Assembly: GCF_039533965.1 (NCBI RefSeq)
Contig: NZ_BAAAUN010000001.1
Coordinates: forward strand, 1,462,950-1,526,949
Length of the DNA stretch: 64,000 nt
Origin: Microbacterium luteolum
GTDB lineage: Bacteria; Actinomycetota; Actinomycetes; Actinomycetales; Microbacteriaceae
Direction: 5' to 3'
In this document: positions 1 to 9,131 of the stretch, one piece after another
Numbering within the stretch: position 1 is the stretch's first letter
Layout: each line of letters starts with the position of its first letter
Position numbers and translations under genes: made by a program
The notes under the pieces: model-generated
Databases searched by the model: none
The model's input: the letters and a program-made list of their open reading frames with translations, nothing else
Told to the model about the DNA's origin: nothing

Positions 1-916
1 CGACGAACTCGAAACTGCCCGGAGCGAGGAACTGCTCCGCCCGTAACTGCACGGCTGCTGAATATGCAGTGTCGACGGGCCCGATGTGCCGCCACCGGAC
101 GCCGCGACCGCGCGACTGCAGCTCCGCGAGACTGTCGATGAGCAGCTCCAATCGCTTCACCGGCAAGATGAAGGAGCAGGAGACGACTGTGTTGGCGTCT
201 TGGTCCGCGTTGCCGGGATTGACAGCGGCGCGCGCCCCGAGACGAGCGACCGAGATCTTTTCCGAGTAGGCGGGCCATCGTCTCCGCAGGTAGTCGTATC
301 CCGCGCGCGATACCGAGAAGACCTGCGAGATGCCGCGAAGGATCTCCTCACGCTGGGGCAGGTAGTTCGACGCGTGTCGCTCCGCATACACATCGAAACC
401 GTGGGCGCGGGACACGATCGGAATGTGCGCGAGCCCCGCTCGTTGACGGACGTCAATAGCGACGCCGACGGGCAGATCCAACCAGTAGGCGTAGAAAACG
501 CAATGTGCGCGCAGCAATCCCATCGCGGGGATCGTCCGGAGCACGGCGTTGCTGCGAATACTCACCGCGATGCGAAATTTCAGTTCCTGGAGCTTTCCGC
601 GCACGCTCGTTTGCGCACTAATCGAGCCGAAAAACGCAGCCAGGGTCTGGATGGGGTGACGCATTGCCTGGCGGGCAACAGCGCGCAGGGCACCGCCGCC
701 GGACGGTGCGATCACGACGGCATTGACGGGGACGTCCCGAATTGTCCGGTCGGAGGCGCCCGTCGCCGATGGAACGATGATCACGCGATCGAATCGGTCG
801 GCCAGCACCCGGACTTCCGGTTCGAGAAACGGCTCCCCTTCCCCGAACGGGTAGTCGAGGGTGAACAGGACGACCGTAGTGCCGACGGGCTCAGCGCCGC
901 CTGCTGATGTCGTCAT
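1..916 (-). CDS. Glycosyltransferase family 4-like protein, 3' end outside window
   Basis: This is a partial gene. It starts with an ATG at 916 and stays open to base 1, so about 305 residues are visible and the stop is missing. The translation begins MTTSAGGAEPVGTTVVLFTL and keeps a GT-B-like layout: an N-terminal fold with FPFGEGEPFLEPE-like residues 23-34, the motif SRAHGFDVY near residues 169-177, then SRAGYDYLR and the start of a C-terminal donor domain with ILPVKRLELLIDSL. These are typical of retaining glycosyltransferases that read a polysaccharide precursor on the cytoplasmic membrane face. It is the last visible gene of the leftward glycan operon, 61 bases after the preceding gene. 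Donor and acceptor cannot be told from sequence. Base composition looks less GC-rich than the neighbours, suggesting a variable, possibly acquired end of the locus. Confidence 0.8.
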   Translation of the reverse strand, partial: MTTSAGGAEPVGTTVVLFTLDYPFGEGEPFLEPEVRVLADRFDRVIIVPSATGASDRTIRDVPVNAVVIAPSGGGALRAVARQAMRHPIQTLAAFFGSISAQTSVRGKLQELKFRIAVSIRSNAVLRTIPAMGLLRAHCVFYAYWLDLPVGVAIDVRQRAGLAHIPIVSRAHGFDVYAERHASNYLPQREEILRGISQVFSVSRAGYDYLRRRWPAYSEKISVARLGARAAVNPGNADQDANTVVSCSFILPVKRLELLIDSLAELQSRGRGVRWRHIGPVDTAYSAAVQLRAEQFLAPGSFEFV

Positions 917-977
917 GAGGCCTCACCCCCGAAAATTCCAGTCGCACGCATGAGCACTCTTCTTGTGTCGATCCGAG

Positions 978-2246
978 CTAACGCTGACGGTTCCGACGAC
1001 GATACTGCTTGGAGTGCGGCGAGACATCCTGCGCCGATTCGAGCATGATCTGTGAAAGACCCGGCTGCACTGCCATCTCCCAGGTCAGTTCGCGCCGCGC
1101 CTCCGTGGCCGTCGATGCCAATCGCCGGGCAGTCTCCTCGGGATTGTCAGCGAGTGCCATCATCTGATCCAGCATGCCGTCGACATCGTCTTCGTGGCCG
1201 CTGACCGGAACCGCGTAGGAGTCTGCGAAGCGTTTCTGTGCCACACGGTCGGTGACAACGTTCACCAGTCCGGCGATCGTGTACTCGTAACTCTTGCTGG
1301 CCACCGCGAGCTCGTTCTGTCCCTCGGCTTGAAGGAGCGAAAGCCCGAAACCTGCATTCGCGAGCAGCTTCGGCACGTCGTGAGCCGGTCGGGCAGGCAA
1401 CATCTCGAGGTTCGGCAGTGGACCCTGCAGGTCGAGCATTCCGCGGAAATCATCCTCGTGCCCGGCCGACGGGTACCGTTCCAGGACCTGGAACTCGAAC
1501 GGGAGTCCTCGAGACGCGGAACGAGCGATGAGCTCGATCAGGAGTCGCGTACCGTACGGCCGGCTCAGGGTACCGGTATGGAGCACCGTCCACCGTCGAT
1601 CGGCGAAGGGCACCGACGGCAGGTCGGAATACTGCTCGAGGAGCGGATAGTTGGGAGACACCGAGACCCGGACGCCCGCTGCCCTGAACGTCCGCGCCAT
1701 GTCGTCCGTGGCGACGTTCGCCGCGCCGAGCGCCTTGGCCGAGCGCACCTGATATGCCTCGATCGCCGTTGCGACCGACTCGCGGAGAAACCGTGGGCCC
1801 GGAACCTTCGCCGAATAATAGGTCGCGTAGTACTCGTGCACGTCATAAAGGACCGGTGGCCCACCCCGCTTCCGCCGCTTCTTCGCCGCGGCGAGGAAGT
1901 AGAAGTCATGAATATGCCAGAGGGTAGCCTCGTGCTCCGCCGCCTGTCGGGCGATACCCTTCACCATGCTGATCCGCGCGAGCGCGTTCTTCGGACGGGG
2001 GAAGAGCGTCTCACCGACAGCGGGGTCCACGCTCGACACGCCCTCCCCCAGCCATAGGAAGTGGACCCTAAATCCCGCATCCAGCGCCACCTGAGCGCAA
2101 CGCACCACTCTGCGGTCCCCACGCGGGTGAACGGTCGGAATCACGAGCAGCGGGGAGTGAGAGCCGATACCCGGCGGCACACGAATGAGCCAGGACTCCG
2201 TTTGGACGATGCGCCCCTCGGCCGGAGCCGAGCCACCCTCACTCAT
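978..2246 (-). CDS. Glycosyltransferase (GT4-like) of the glycan operon
   Basis: The 422-residue product looks like a GT-B glycosyltransferase. It has an N-terminal LLVIPTVHPRGDRRVVRCA segment, a central LWHIHDFYFLAAAKKRRK and VLYDVHEYY motif that is common in capsular GT4 enzymes, and a C-terminal donor-binding half with WTVLHTGTLSRPYGTRLLIE and an LANAGFGLSLLQAEGQNE block. The ATG at 2246 overlaps the upstream capG stop by 8 bases (ATGAGTGA), implying translational coupling. An in-frame GTG at 2264 would add six residues and is less attractive. It probably adds one sugar to the lipid-linked repeat in the cytoplasm. Its specificity cannot be assigned. Confidence 0.85.
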   Translation of the reverse strand: MSEGGSAPAEGRIVQTESWLIRVPPGIGSHSPLLVIPTVHPRGDRRVVRCAQVALDAGFRVHFLWLGEGVSSVDPAVGETLFPRPKNALARISMVKGIARQAAEHEATLWHIHDFYFLAAAKKRRKRGGPPVLYDVHEYYATYYSAKVPGPRFLRESVATAIEAYQVRSAKALGAANVATDDMARTFRAAGVRVSVSPNYPLLEQYSDLPSVPFADRRWTVLHTGTLSRPYGTRLLIELIARSASRGLPFEFQVLERYPSAGHEDDFRGMLDLQGPLPNLEMLPARPAHDVPKLLANAGFGLSLLQAEGQNELAVASKSYEYTIAGLVNVVTDRVAQKRFADSYAVPVSGHEDDVDGMLDQMMALADNPEETARRLASTATEARRELTWEMAVQPGLSQIMLESAQDVSPHSKQYRRRNRQR

Positions 2247-3366
2247 GCAGACCCAGCCGTGCACGATGGGAGTGCGCGGTCGACAGGATGAATGCCGTCG
2301 CCCGCCACGCGGTGTTGTCGATCTCGTAGCCGGCCGGAAGCGAAGCCAGGTCGGCGGGGATGCTCAGACGTGCCTTGACGGCCCGCAGCACGCTCTCGGG
2401 CGTCAGCCCGGTCGTGATGATGGCACCGGCATCCAGAGCCTCAGGGCGCTCGATGAAGTCGCGCACGGTCACGGCGGGGAAGCCGAGCACGCTCGACTCC
2501 TCGCTGATCGTGCCGCTGTCCGAGAGCACGAGCTTCGACTGCTGCTGCAGCTTGATGTAGTCATGGAAGCCGAACGGCGGGTGGAAGATGATGCCGTCGA
2601 CCGCCGCAGCGTCGTCGAGGGCCTCGATCCGCTTGCGTGTGCGCGGATGCGTCGACACGAGGATCGGGATGCCGTATTCGCTCCGCAGCGCCTGCAGCGA
2701 GGCGATCGCCGAGCGGAGACGAGCCGGATTGTCGACGTTCTCCTCTCGGTGCAGGCTCACGAGGAAGTACTCCCCCGGCGTGAGCCCTGCTCGTTCGACC
2801 GCGTCGCTCGCCTCGATCTGCGTGCGGTTCTGCTCCAGGACCTCGCGCATGGGCGATCCGGTGAGCAGGATCTTCGAGGGGTGCAGCCCCTCGGCCAGCA
2901 GGTTGCGCCTGGCGTGCTCGGTGTAGACCAGGTTGTAATCCGCGACGTGATCGACCAGGCGGCGGTTCGTCTCCTCCGGCACGTTCTCGTCGAACGAGCG
3001 GTTGCCCGCCTCCATGTGGAACACCGGGATCTTCATGCGCTTCGCGATCACCGCGGAGATGCAGCTGTTGGTGTCGCCGAGCACGAGGAAGGCATCCGGC
3101 TTCTCCTCGCGGAGCACCTCCTCGGTCTTCGTGAGGATCGAGCCCAGCGCGGCCCCGAGCGACGAGGTGTCGGCGTTGAGGAAGTGATCCGGCCGGCGCA
3201 GCCCGAGGTCTTCGAAGAACACCTCGTTGAGCTCGTAGTCGTAGTTCTGCCCGGTGTGGACGAGAACCTGGTCGGTGTGCTCGTCGAGGAGCTTGATCGT
3301 CGCGGACAGGCGGATGATCTCCGGCCTGGTGCCGACGACCGTCATCACCTTGGGTTTGTCGGCCAT
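2239..3366 (-). CDS. capG: UDP-N-acetylglucosamine 2-epimerase family, CapG/FnlC type
   Basis: The 375-residue product is a non-hydrolysing UDP-GlcNAc 2-epimerase homologue. It opens with MADKPKVMTVVGTRPEIIRL, and has the LGDTNS and HMEAGNRSFDENVPEETN blocks and the SLHREENVDNPARL and SDSGTISEE nucleotide-sugar binding segments. The AGNR..DENVPEE variant is characteristic of CapG/FnlC, which converts UDP-2-acetamido-2,6-dideoxy-L-talose to UDP-L-FucNAc. The gene directly follows capE and capF, which make that substrate, so the FnlC assignment rests on context as well as motif. The ATG at 3366 lies two bases after the capF stop. A longer open frame to 3477 overlaps capF and is not used. A WecB role (UDP-ManNAc) is the main alternative. 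Confidence 0.9.
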   Translation of the reverse strand: MADKPKVMTVVGTRPEIIRLSATIKLLDEHTDQVLVHTGQNYDYELNEVFFEDLGLRRPDHFLNADTSSLGAALGSILTKTEEVLREEKPDAFLVLGDTNSCISAVIAKRMKIPVFHMEAGNRSFDENVPEETNRRLVDHVADYNLVYTEHARRNLLAEGLHPSKILLTGSPMREVLEQNRTQIEASDAVERAGLTPGEYFLVSLHREENVDNPARLRSAIASLQALRSEYGIPILVSTHPRTRKRIEALDDAAAVDGIIFHPPFGFHDYIKLQQQSKLVLSDSGTISEESSVLGFPAVTVRDFIERPEALDAGAIITTGLTPESVLRAVKARLSIPADLASLPAGYEIDNTAWRATAFILSTAHSHRARLGLHE

Positions 3367-3368
3367 GG

Positions 3369-4463
3369 TCACACTGCCTCGGCAATCGTGTCGGGGTTCG
3401 CGGGGTCGAAGATGTCGTTCGTCCAGAAGGACGTGTACAGCAGGTCCTCGCCGATGTTCGTGATGTTGTGCGCCCACATCGTCGGCATGTCGACGGCACC
3501 GGGGGCATCGCCCGAGACCTCGAACGACACGACCTCATCAGAGTACAGGCGGCGCAGCGAGATGCGGGCTCGGCCCTGGAGCACCGTGAAGCGCTCGATC
3601 TTGCGGCGATGGAAGTGGTCTCCGCGGGTGACGCCCGGCACCGTCGTCGAGAACGACGACTGGCCGGGACCGCCGTGCGAGCGGATGATCTCGAAGAACG
3701 ATCCGCGGGCGTCTGCGTGACGGGTCAGATCGATCGGCGACTGAGCCGGGAACGTGTACGACCGGTACGTGTTGAAGAGATCGCGGTCGAAGTCCTCGGC
3801 GATGCTCGGGATCTCCCCGCGGTCGTAGAGCTCCGCGTAGCCCTGCAGGCGGGCCAGCAGACCAGACACGGTCTCCTCCTGCTGCAGGTCCTCGAGCGCC
3901 CTGACAGGCGCGGCCCCGCTGAGGATGTCGGCCGCGTTCTGCGCATGCAGCAGCGTGAGCTCCTTGTCGTTCTCCACGACCGGGCTCTCGCCCGTGGCCA
4001 CGAGATGGCTGAAGGTCGCGGTGACCGCGTTGTAGAACGGACGCCCGTGTTCGCCGAACAGGTTCGGGAGACGCACGTCGACGAACTCCGCGCCGATCGT
4101 GGATGCCGTCTCGGCGAGGATCTCCGCCGCCCTGGCCTTGGACTCGCCGTAGACGGATCCGTTCGTCGCCTGGGTGGAGTTGGCGTAGACGACCACCGGG
4201 GGCGGCGTCGCCGCGGCGAGCAGTGCGGAGGAGAGCTGCTCGGCGAACGCGATGTTCCCGTCGCGCACCTCTTCGTCGGATGCCCGGTTGATCCCGGCGA
4301 TGTGGATGACGCGCTCGCTGCCGTCGACGGCCGCTGTCGCCTTCGACGCCTCAAATCCGGTGCCGACGGAGATGGCCTCCACCGGCGTGCCCGACTCCTT
4401 CATGGCCGCACGCAGGTGCCAGCCGAGGAACCCTCCGGCCCCGGTGACGGCGAGACCGCTCAC
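3369..4463 (-). CDS. capF: CapF/FnlB bifunctional epimerase-reductase with C-terminal cupin
   Basis: The 364-residue product joins an extended SDR domain to a cupin. The Rossmann GAGGFLG motif is at residues 8-14, the catalytic YGESK motif near residue 104, and the cupin block GDHFHRRKIERFTVLQG with MPTMWAHNITNIG lies in the last 100 residues. The metal-binding His pair is visible in DHFH. In Staphylococcus CapF and E. coli FnlB this enzyme epimerises at C3 and reduces at C4 the CapE product toward UDP-L-FucNAc. It sits between capE and capG and overlaps capE by the 4-base GTGA arrangement at 4460-4463. The start codon is GTG. The domain layout and length match the family. Confidence 0.93.
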   Translation of the reverse strand: MSGLAVTGAGGFLGWHLRAAMKESGTPVEAISVGTGFEASKATAAVDGSERVIHIAGINRASDEEVRDGNIAFAEQLSSALLAAATPPPVVVYANSTQATNGSVYGESKARAAEILAETASTIGAEFVDVRLPNLFGEHGRPFYNAVTATFSHLVATGESPVVENDKELTLLHAQNAADILSGAAPVRALEDLQQEETVSGLLARLQGYAELYDRGEIPSIAEDFDRDLFNTYRSYTFPAQSPIDLTRHADARGSFFEIIRSHGGPGQSSFSTTVPGVTRGDHFHRRKIERFTVLQGRARISLRRLYSDEVVSFEVSGDAPGAVDMPTMWAHNITNIGEDLLYTSFWTNDIFDPANPDTIAEAV

Positions 4464-5509
4464 GAGCTCGATCCGCTCTCGGGGATCCCCGCCAGACGGA
4501 GCTCGTCGCGCACCTCGGGGAGCGTCAGCAGCAGCTCCTCGACCTCGCCGACCGACATCTGCTGCACGGTGTGCGAGTCGTAGTCCTCGAAGCGGTTCTG
4601 CGCGACGTCGCCCTCTTCGAAGTAGACGCTGTAGTTGAGGTCGCGGTTGTCGGCGACGACGCGGAAGTAGTCGCCCATGTCGCGGGCGCGCGAGAGCTCT
4701 TCCCGCGTCGCGAGCGCCTCGGACAGCTTCTCAGCGTGACGGGTGCCGATCACCTCGAGCTTCGCATCCGAGCGGAAGAGGTTGAGCACGGCCTGCGCGA
4801 GGGTGCCGATCGAGGTCGCCTTCGCCTTGCGGACGAACAGGTCGCCCTGCGTCGCGTTCTGGAACGCGAACTCGACGAGATCCACCGAGTGCGCGAGCGA
4901 CATCATGAAACGCGTCATGTCGGGGTTCGTGACGGTGATGTTCTTCCCCGCCTTGAGCTGACGGATGAACAGCGGGATCACCGATCCGCGCGAGTACATG
5001 ACGTTGCCGTAGCGGACGCACGACACGGTGGTGGCGGTGTTGGGGTTGTTCAGGCCGTGGGACTGCGCGACCTTCTCCATCAATGCCTTCGACATGCCCA
5101 TCGCGTTGACGGGGTAGACGGCCTTGTCGGTGCTGAGCGCCACGACAGAGGAGACGCCGTTGCGGTCGGCCGCACGCACCACGTTCTCGCTGCCGTTCAC
5201 GTTCGTCCGCACGGCTTCCATCGGGAAGAACTCGCACGATGGCACCTGCTTGAGCGCCGCGGCATGGAAGATGAAGTCCACGTCGCGCGTGGCGCGGTCG
5301 ACACTGTCGTAGTCGCGCACGTCGCCGACGTAGAAGCGCAGACGCGAATCGGGGATCTCGTGACGCATGAGATCCTGCTTGGCCTCGTCGCGGCTGAAGA
5401 TCCGGATCTCGGAGACGTCACGCTCGAGGAGCTTCTTCGCGACCGTGTGGCCGAACGATCCCGTTCCGCCGGTCACCAGCACCCGCGCTCCGCCGTATGA
5501 CTCGCTCAT
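4460..5509 (-). CDS. capE: CapE/FnlA UDP-GlcNAc 4,6-dehydratase / 5-epimerase
   Basis: The 349-residue protein is a soluble SDR dehydratase. It shows the NAD motif GGTGSFG at residues 14-20, the HAAALKQVPSCEF signature and an MGMSK catalytic motif in place of YxxxK, the arrangement used by inverting 4,6-dehydratases of the FlaA1/CapE group. It would start UDP-L-FucNAc synthesis from UDP-GlcNAc. The C-terminal half carries MSVGEVEELLLTLPEV, typical of CapE/FnlA. The ATG at 5509 overlaps the stop of the upstream glycosyltransferase by four bases. With capF and capG downstream it completes the three-enzyme set. FlaA1/PseB-type activity is less likely because no pse genes are present. Confidence 0.93.
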   Translation of the reverse strand: MSESYGGARVLVTGGTGSFGHTVAKKLLERDVSEIRIFSRDEAKQDLMRHEIPDSRLRFYVGDVRDYDSVDRATRDVDFIFHAAALKQVPSCEFFPMEAVRTNVNGSENVVRAADRNGVSSVVALSTDKAVYPVNAMGMSKALMEKVAQSHGLNNPNTATTVSCVRYGNVMYSRGSVIPLFIRQLKAGKNITVTNPDMTRFMMSLAHSVDLVEFAFQNATQGDLFVRKAKATSIGTLAQAVLNLFRSDAKLEVIGTRHAEKLSEALATREELSRARDMGDYFRVVADNRDLNYSVYFEEGDVAQNRFEDYDSHTVQQMSVGEVEELLLTLPEVRDELRLAGIPESGSSS

Positions 5510-6729
5510 CGTCGTCTACTCGTTCCCTTCGCGGCTGCCGAGAGCAGCTCTTCGATCCTGGAGATTCCCGACTCGCGGGAGAAATGGGTGTCGTACATCG
5601 TTCGTCCGCGCTCGGCCATCGCCGCGCGCTCATCCGTGGTGCGCGCGGCCGCGGAGCGGAACGCCGCTTCGAGCGACGCGACGCTCTCGGCATCCGCAGT
5701 GAGTCCGACGTCGCCGTCCTCCACGAGACGGCGCACATCGCCCTGCACAGTCGTGACCACGGGCACGCCCGCCGACAGCACGGCCTGGAACTTGGACGGG
5801 ATCGTGCCGCGGAAGACGGGCATGTCCTTCAGCGAGACGAGCGCGTAGTCGGCGCGGGCGTATATCTCCGGCATCCGCTCGCGCGGGACGGGGTCCTGGA
5901 AGCGCACGTTGTCGGCGCCCAGCTCGCCGACGAGCGCCTGCAGGTCGGCCTTCACCACGCCGTCGCCGACGAGAGTCAGCGTGACCCCTGCATCCGCCGC
6001 AGCGTGCGCGGCACGGACAGCGGTGCCGAGGTCCTGCATATCGCCGACGTTGCCGGCGTACACGATCTCGGCGCGCGGTGCATCGGCCGCGGGGAGCACG
6101 GATTCGACGGGCTCGCCGGCATCCGCCCAGTTGTAGACGAGATGCGCGCGGTCCTCAGGGACGCCCCGCGACACCAGCGTCGACACCATGGTCGGAGCGA
6201 TGCCGATGACCCCGGCGGCGCGCTTGTAGGCACTGCGCAGCCAGGGACCGAGAGCCCCGGAGATGACGCGCTCCTTCGTGCCGCCGGCCATCATCGACGA
6301 TCCGACGATGGAGTCGGGCCACAGGTCCTGCACATGCAGCACGTACGGGCGCCCGCCGGTGACGCGCCACAGCCACGGACCGAACCCGGCCGTCATCTGG
6401 GTGGCGTAGACGTAGACGACGTCGGCTCCGCGCGAGAGGCGCCGGGCCGTCGCCGAGCTGAACGCGAAGGAGAAGTAGTTGAGCATGCGCTTGAGCGCGC
6501 TCTGCGAATGATCGGCGAACAGCGGCACCCGACGGATCTCGACCGCGCCGTATCGCTCCGTCGACCGCCAGCGCTGGCGATAGCCGGGGAAGACCTTGCC
6601 GGTCGGATAGTTCGGAAAGCCCGTGAGCACCTTCACCTGGTGCCCGCGCGCGGCGAGGCCCTGGGCGAGGTCAGCCGGCAGCGGCACGGCCTCCGGCGGG
6701 TAGTACTGCGAGACGATCAGCACCCTCAC
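5506..6729 (-). CDS. WbuB-like glycosyltransferase, probable FucNAc transferase
   Basis: The 407-residue GT4 protein begins MRVLIVSQYYPPEAVPLPAD and carries LTGFPNYPTGKVFPGYR, VLHVQDLWPDS, EIVYAGNVGDMQDLGT and a KFQAVLSAGVPVV donor-site segment. This pattern is that of the WbuB/WcaI family. In E. coli O26, wbuB follows fnlABC and encodes the L-FucNAc transferase, so its position directly beside capEFG supports transfer of L-FucNAc to the lipid-linked first sugar. That first sugar is predicted here to be diNAcBac. The start is a GTG at 6729 overlapping the pglD stop by four bases. The transferred sugar is inferred from family and context only. Confidence 0.85.
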   Translation of the reverse strand: MRVLIVSQYYPPEAVPLPADLAQGLAARGHQVKVLTGFPNYPTGKVFPGYRQRWRSTERYGAVEIRRVPLFADHSQSALKRMLNYFSFAFSSATARRLSRGADVVYVYATQMTAGFGPWLWRVTGGRPYVLHVQDLWPDSIVGSSMMAGGTKERVISGALGPWLRSAYKRAAGVIGIAPTMVSTLVSRGVPEDRAHLVYNWADAGEPVESVLPAADAPRAEIVYAGNVGDMQDLGTAVRAAHAAADAGVTLTLVGDGVVKADLQALVGELGADNVRFQDPVPRERMPEIYARADYALVSLKDMPVFRGTIPSKFQAVLSAGVPVVTTVQGDVRRLVEDGDVGLTADAESVASLEAAFRSAAARTTDERAAMAERGRTMYDTHFSRESGISRIEELLSAAAKGTSRRR

Positions 6730-7391
6730 GGCGTCGCCCTGTCTTCGAGCAGTCGCGCAGGCACGCCGACCACGGTCGTGCCGCCCGCGACGTCCTTCGT
6801 CACGCAGGCCGCAGCCCCCACAGTCGCCCCCGCCCCGACCGTCAGCCCCGCGAGCACGACAGAGCCGGCGCCGAGGAGAACACCGCTCTCGACGATGACG
6901 TTGCCCGAGACGATCGCACCGGGATTGACCGAGACGAAGTCGGCGAGCGTCGCATCATGCCCGAGGATGCTGGCCGGGTTGAGGTGCACGTGGTCGCCGA
7001 TGCTCACGTTCGTCGAGACCTGCACGCCGGAGGTGATCACGACGCCGTCGCCGATGCGCGCCCGCGATCCGATGACCGCACGCGGATGGATGAACGTGGT
7101 GGCGCGCAGACCCGCGTTCGACAGCCGCCGGGCGACGGCCTCGCGCACCGACGGCGAGCCGATGGCCACCACGAAGCGCTCGTCCCCCGCGGCGGTCGGC
7201 AGCCATTCCTCCTCGGTGCCGAGGTAGACGATGCCGCGCTCCGCGAGACGTCCGAGGTCGACGGGGCGCGGACCCGAGTCCACGACGCCGAGCAGCTGCA
7301 GCGGCTCGCCGGCCGCGATCATCGCCTCGACCACGTCGAGGGTCTCCCTGCCGAAGCCGCCGGCTCCGACGATGACGATCCGCTCAGCCAT
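6726..7391 (-). CDS. pglD: PglD-like UDP-4-amino-sugar N-acetyltransferase
   Basis: The 221-residue product has an N-terminal Rossmann-like GAGGFGRETLDVVEA motif (residues 8-22), a FIHPRAVIG segment containing the probable catalytic His, and a C-terminal left-handed beta-helix built from hexapeptide repeats ending GGTTVVGVPARLL. This is the PglD architecture. In Campylobacter it acetylates the 4-amino group of the UDP-trideoxy sugar made by PglF and PglE, giving UDP-N,N'-diacetylbacillosamine. The ATG at 7391 overlaps the pglC stop by 8 bases. A GTG at 7400 would add MRH and is less likely. NeuD-like acetyltransferases share the fold, but the neighbours favour PglD. Confidence 0.88.
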   Translation of the reverse strand: MAERIVIVGAGGFGRETLDVVEAMIAAGEPLQLLGVVDSGPRPVDLGRLAERGIVYLGTEEEWLPTAAGDERFVVAIGSPSVREAVARRLSNAGLRATTFIHPRAVIGSRARIGDGVVITSGVQVSTNVSIGDHVHLNPASILGHDATLADFVSVNPGAIVSGNVIVESGVLLGAGSVVLAGLTVGAGATVGAAACVTKDVAGGTTVVGVPARLLEDRATP

Positions 7392-8004
7392 GTGCCTCAC
7401 CGAACTTCGTCATGGTGACATGTCCCTCTGCCGAGATGCCGTCGCGCTTCACGACCGAGCCGATGGTCCGGGCGACGATCCGGAGGTCGAGGCCGACGCT
7501 GCGTCGGTCGACGTAGCGGACGTCCTGGGCGAACTTGCTCTCCCAGGAGATCGCGTTGCGACCGGTCACCTGGGCGAGCCCCGTGATGCCGGGGCGCACC
7601 TCGTGCCGGCGCGCCTGCTCGGGCGAATAGCGCTCCAGGTACTCGACCAGCAGCGGCCGCGGCCCGACGACGCTCATGTCGCCGCGCAGCACGTTCCACA
7701 GACTGGGCAGCTCATCCAGGCTCGTCGACCGCAGACGCACGCCGAACGGGGTGAGCCGGTCGGCATCCGTCACCCATCCACGAGCCTCGTCGACCGAGCG
7801 CATGGACCGGAACTTGTACAGCGTGAAGATCCGGCCGTCCTTGCCCGGACGCTCCTGCGCGAACACGACCGGGCGTCCGAGTCTCACCGCGACGAGCACG
7901 GCGGTCGCCACGATGATCGGCGAGAGCACGACGAGCGCCACCGCCGCGGCGACGATGTCGAGGCCGCGCTTGACGACGTCGTAGGGACGGAACCGTGCGC
8001 TCAT
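7384..8004 (-). CDS. pglC: PglC-like initiating phosphoglycosyl transferase
   Basis: The 206-residue protein is a minimal bacterial sugar transferase without the extra N-terminal domains of WbaP. A single hydrophobic re-entrant segment occupies residues 14-38 (GLDIVAAAVALVVLSPIIVA), followed by YKFRSMR, the catalytic Asp-Glu pair in STSLDELPSLWNVL, and GDMSVVGPRP. It should load a phospho-sugar, by context diNAcBac-1-phosphate, onto undecaprenyl phosphate at the inner face of the membrane and so begin the repeat unit. It lies between pglE and pglD, overlapping pglE by ATGA. The length fits the PglC group. Confidence 0.92.
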   Translation of the reverse strand: MSARFRPYDVVKRGLDIVAAAVALVVLSPIIVATAVLVAVRLGRPVVFAQERPGKDGRIFTLYKFRSMRSVDEARGWVTDADRLTPFGVRLRSTSLDELPSLWNVLRGDMSVVGPRPLLVEYLERYSPEQARRHEVRPGITGLAQVTGRNAISWESKFAQDVRYVDRRSVGLDLRIVARTIGSVVKRDGISAEGHVTMTKFGEAHG

Positions 8005-9131
8005 CGCGTCAGGAAGCCGCGGATCGCCGTCAGCACGCGCTCGCGCTGCGGCGGCGTCAGGGCGGAACCGCTCGGCAGGGTGAGGCCGCGCGCGAACAGG
8101 GACTCCGAAGCACCGCTGGTCTTGCGCCGGGCATCGGCGAACACCGGCTGCGCATGCATGGGCTTCCAGAGCGGACGGCTCTCGATGTCATCGGCGGCGA
8201 GGGCCGCGGCGAGCTCCGAGGGCTCCCAGCCGGTCTTCTCCGGATCGATCACGATCGACGTCAGCCAGACGTTGTCGGCCTCGTCGCCCTCGGCCCCGAA
8301 GACCTCGACGCCGTCGACCTCCGCGAACAGCTGCTTGTACAGCTCGCGCATCTCACGACGACGCGCGATCATCGCATCGAGGCGGGCGAGCTGCGCGCGC
8401 CCGAGAGCCGCGAGCAGGTTGCTCATCCGGTAGTTGTAGCCGATGTCGGTGTGCTCGTAGTGCACGACCGGCTGCCGCGCCTGCGTGGCCAGATACCGCA
8501 CGTGCTGCGCGAAGCCCGCGTCGTCGGTCAGCAGCATCCCGCCGCCCGACGTGGTCATGATCTTGTTGCCGTTGAACGACACGACGGATGCTCGGCCGAA
8601 GCTGCCGGCCGCGCGCCCCTGGTGCGTGGCGCCCAGCGACTCCGCGGCATCCGACAGCACCGGCACGCCGAACTCGTCGGCGATCGCGAGGATCGCCGTG
8701 TAGTCGACCGCCTTGCCGAGCAGATCCACCGGAACGATGGCCGACACCCGCTCGCCCGCGTCGCGGAGCTCGACGAGCGACTCCCGGAGCAGCGCGGTAT
8801 CCATGTTCCCCGTCACCGGGTCCGCGTCGATGAAGTACGGCTCGGCGCCCGTGTAGACGATGGCGTTGGCGGTGGCCGCGAAGGTCATCGACGACGTCAG
8901 CACGACATCGCCGGGCTTCACACCGAGGGTGAGGAGACCGAGATGCAGTGCCGCGGTCCCCGAGCTGAGGGCCACCGCATGAGCGACGCCCACGCGATCG
9001 GCGAGCTCGCGCTCGAAGGCGTCGACGTCGGGGCCGAGCGGGGCGATCCAGCCGGAGCGCATCGCGGCGACGACGGCCTGCTCCTCCGCCTCTCCCACGT
9101 CGGGCGAGGACATGTAGATCCGTTCGCTCAC
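8001..9131 (-). CDS. pglE: PglE-like DegT/DnrJ/EryC1/StrS aminotransferase
   Basis: The 376-residue PLP enzyme starts VSERIYMSSPDVGEAEEQAV at a GTG that overlaps the pglF stop as GTGA. The DegT/StrS features are ALSSGTAALHLGL, VLTSSMTFAATANAI, the DAAESLGA cofactor-binding Asp and SFNGNKIMTTSGGGM, where the Lys should form the internal aldimine. It would aminate the 4-keto sugar made by PglF. A reading frame continues upstream to 9215 but lies inside pglF and is rejected. Neighbours on both sides belong to the bacillosamine pathway, so the PglE role is favoured over WbpE- or PseC-like roles. Confidence 0.9.
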   Translation of the reverse strand: MSERIYMSSPDVGEAEEQAVVAAMRSGWIAPLGPDVDAFERELADRVGVAHAVALSSGTAALHLGLLTLGVKPGDVVLTSSMTFAATANAIVYTGAEPYFIDADPVTGNMDTALLRESLVELRDAGERVSAIVPVDLLGKAVDYTAILAIADEFGVPVLSDAAESLGATHQGRAAGSFGRASVVSFNGNKIMTTSGGGMLLTDDAGFAQHVRYLATQARQPVVHYEHTDIGYNYRMSNLLAALGRAQLARLDAMIARRREMRELYKQLFAEVDGVEVFGAEGDEADNVWLTSIVIDPEKTGWEPSELAAALAADDIESRPLWKPMHAQPVFADARRKTSGASESLFARGLTLPSGSALTPPQRERVLTAIRGFLTR

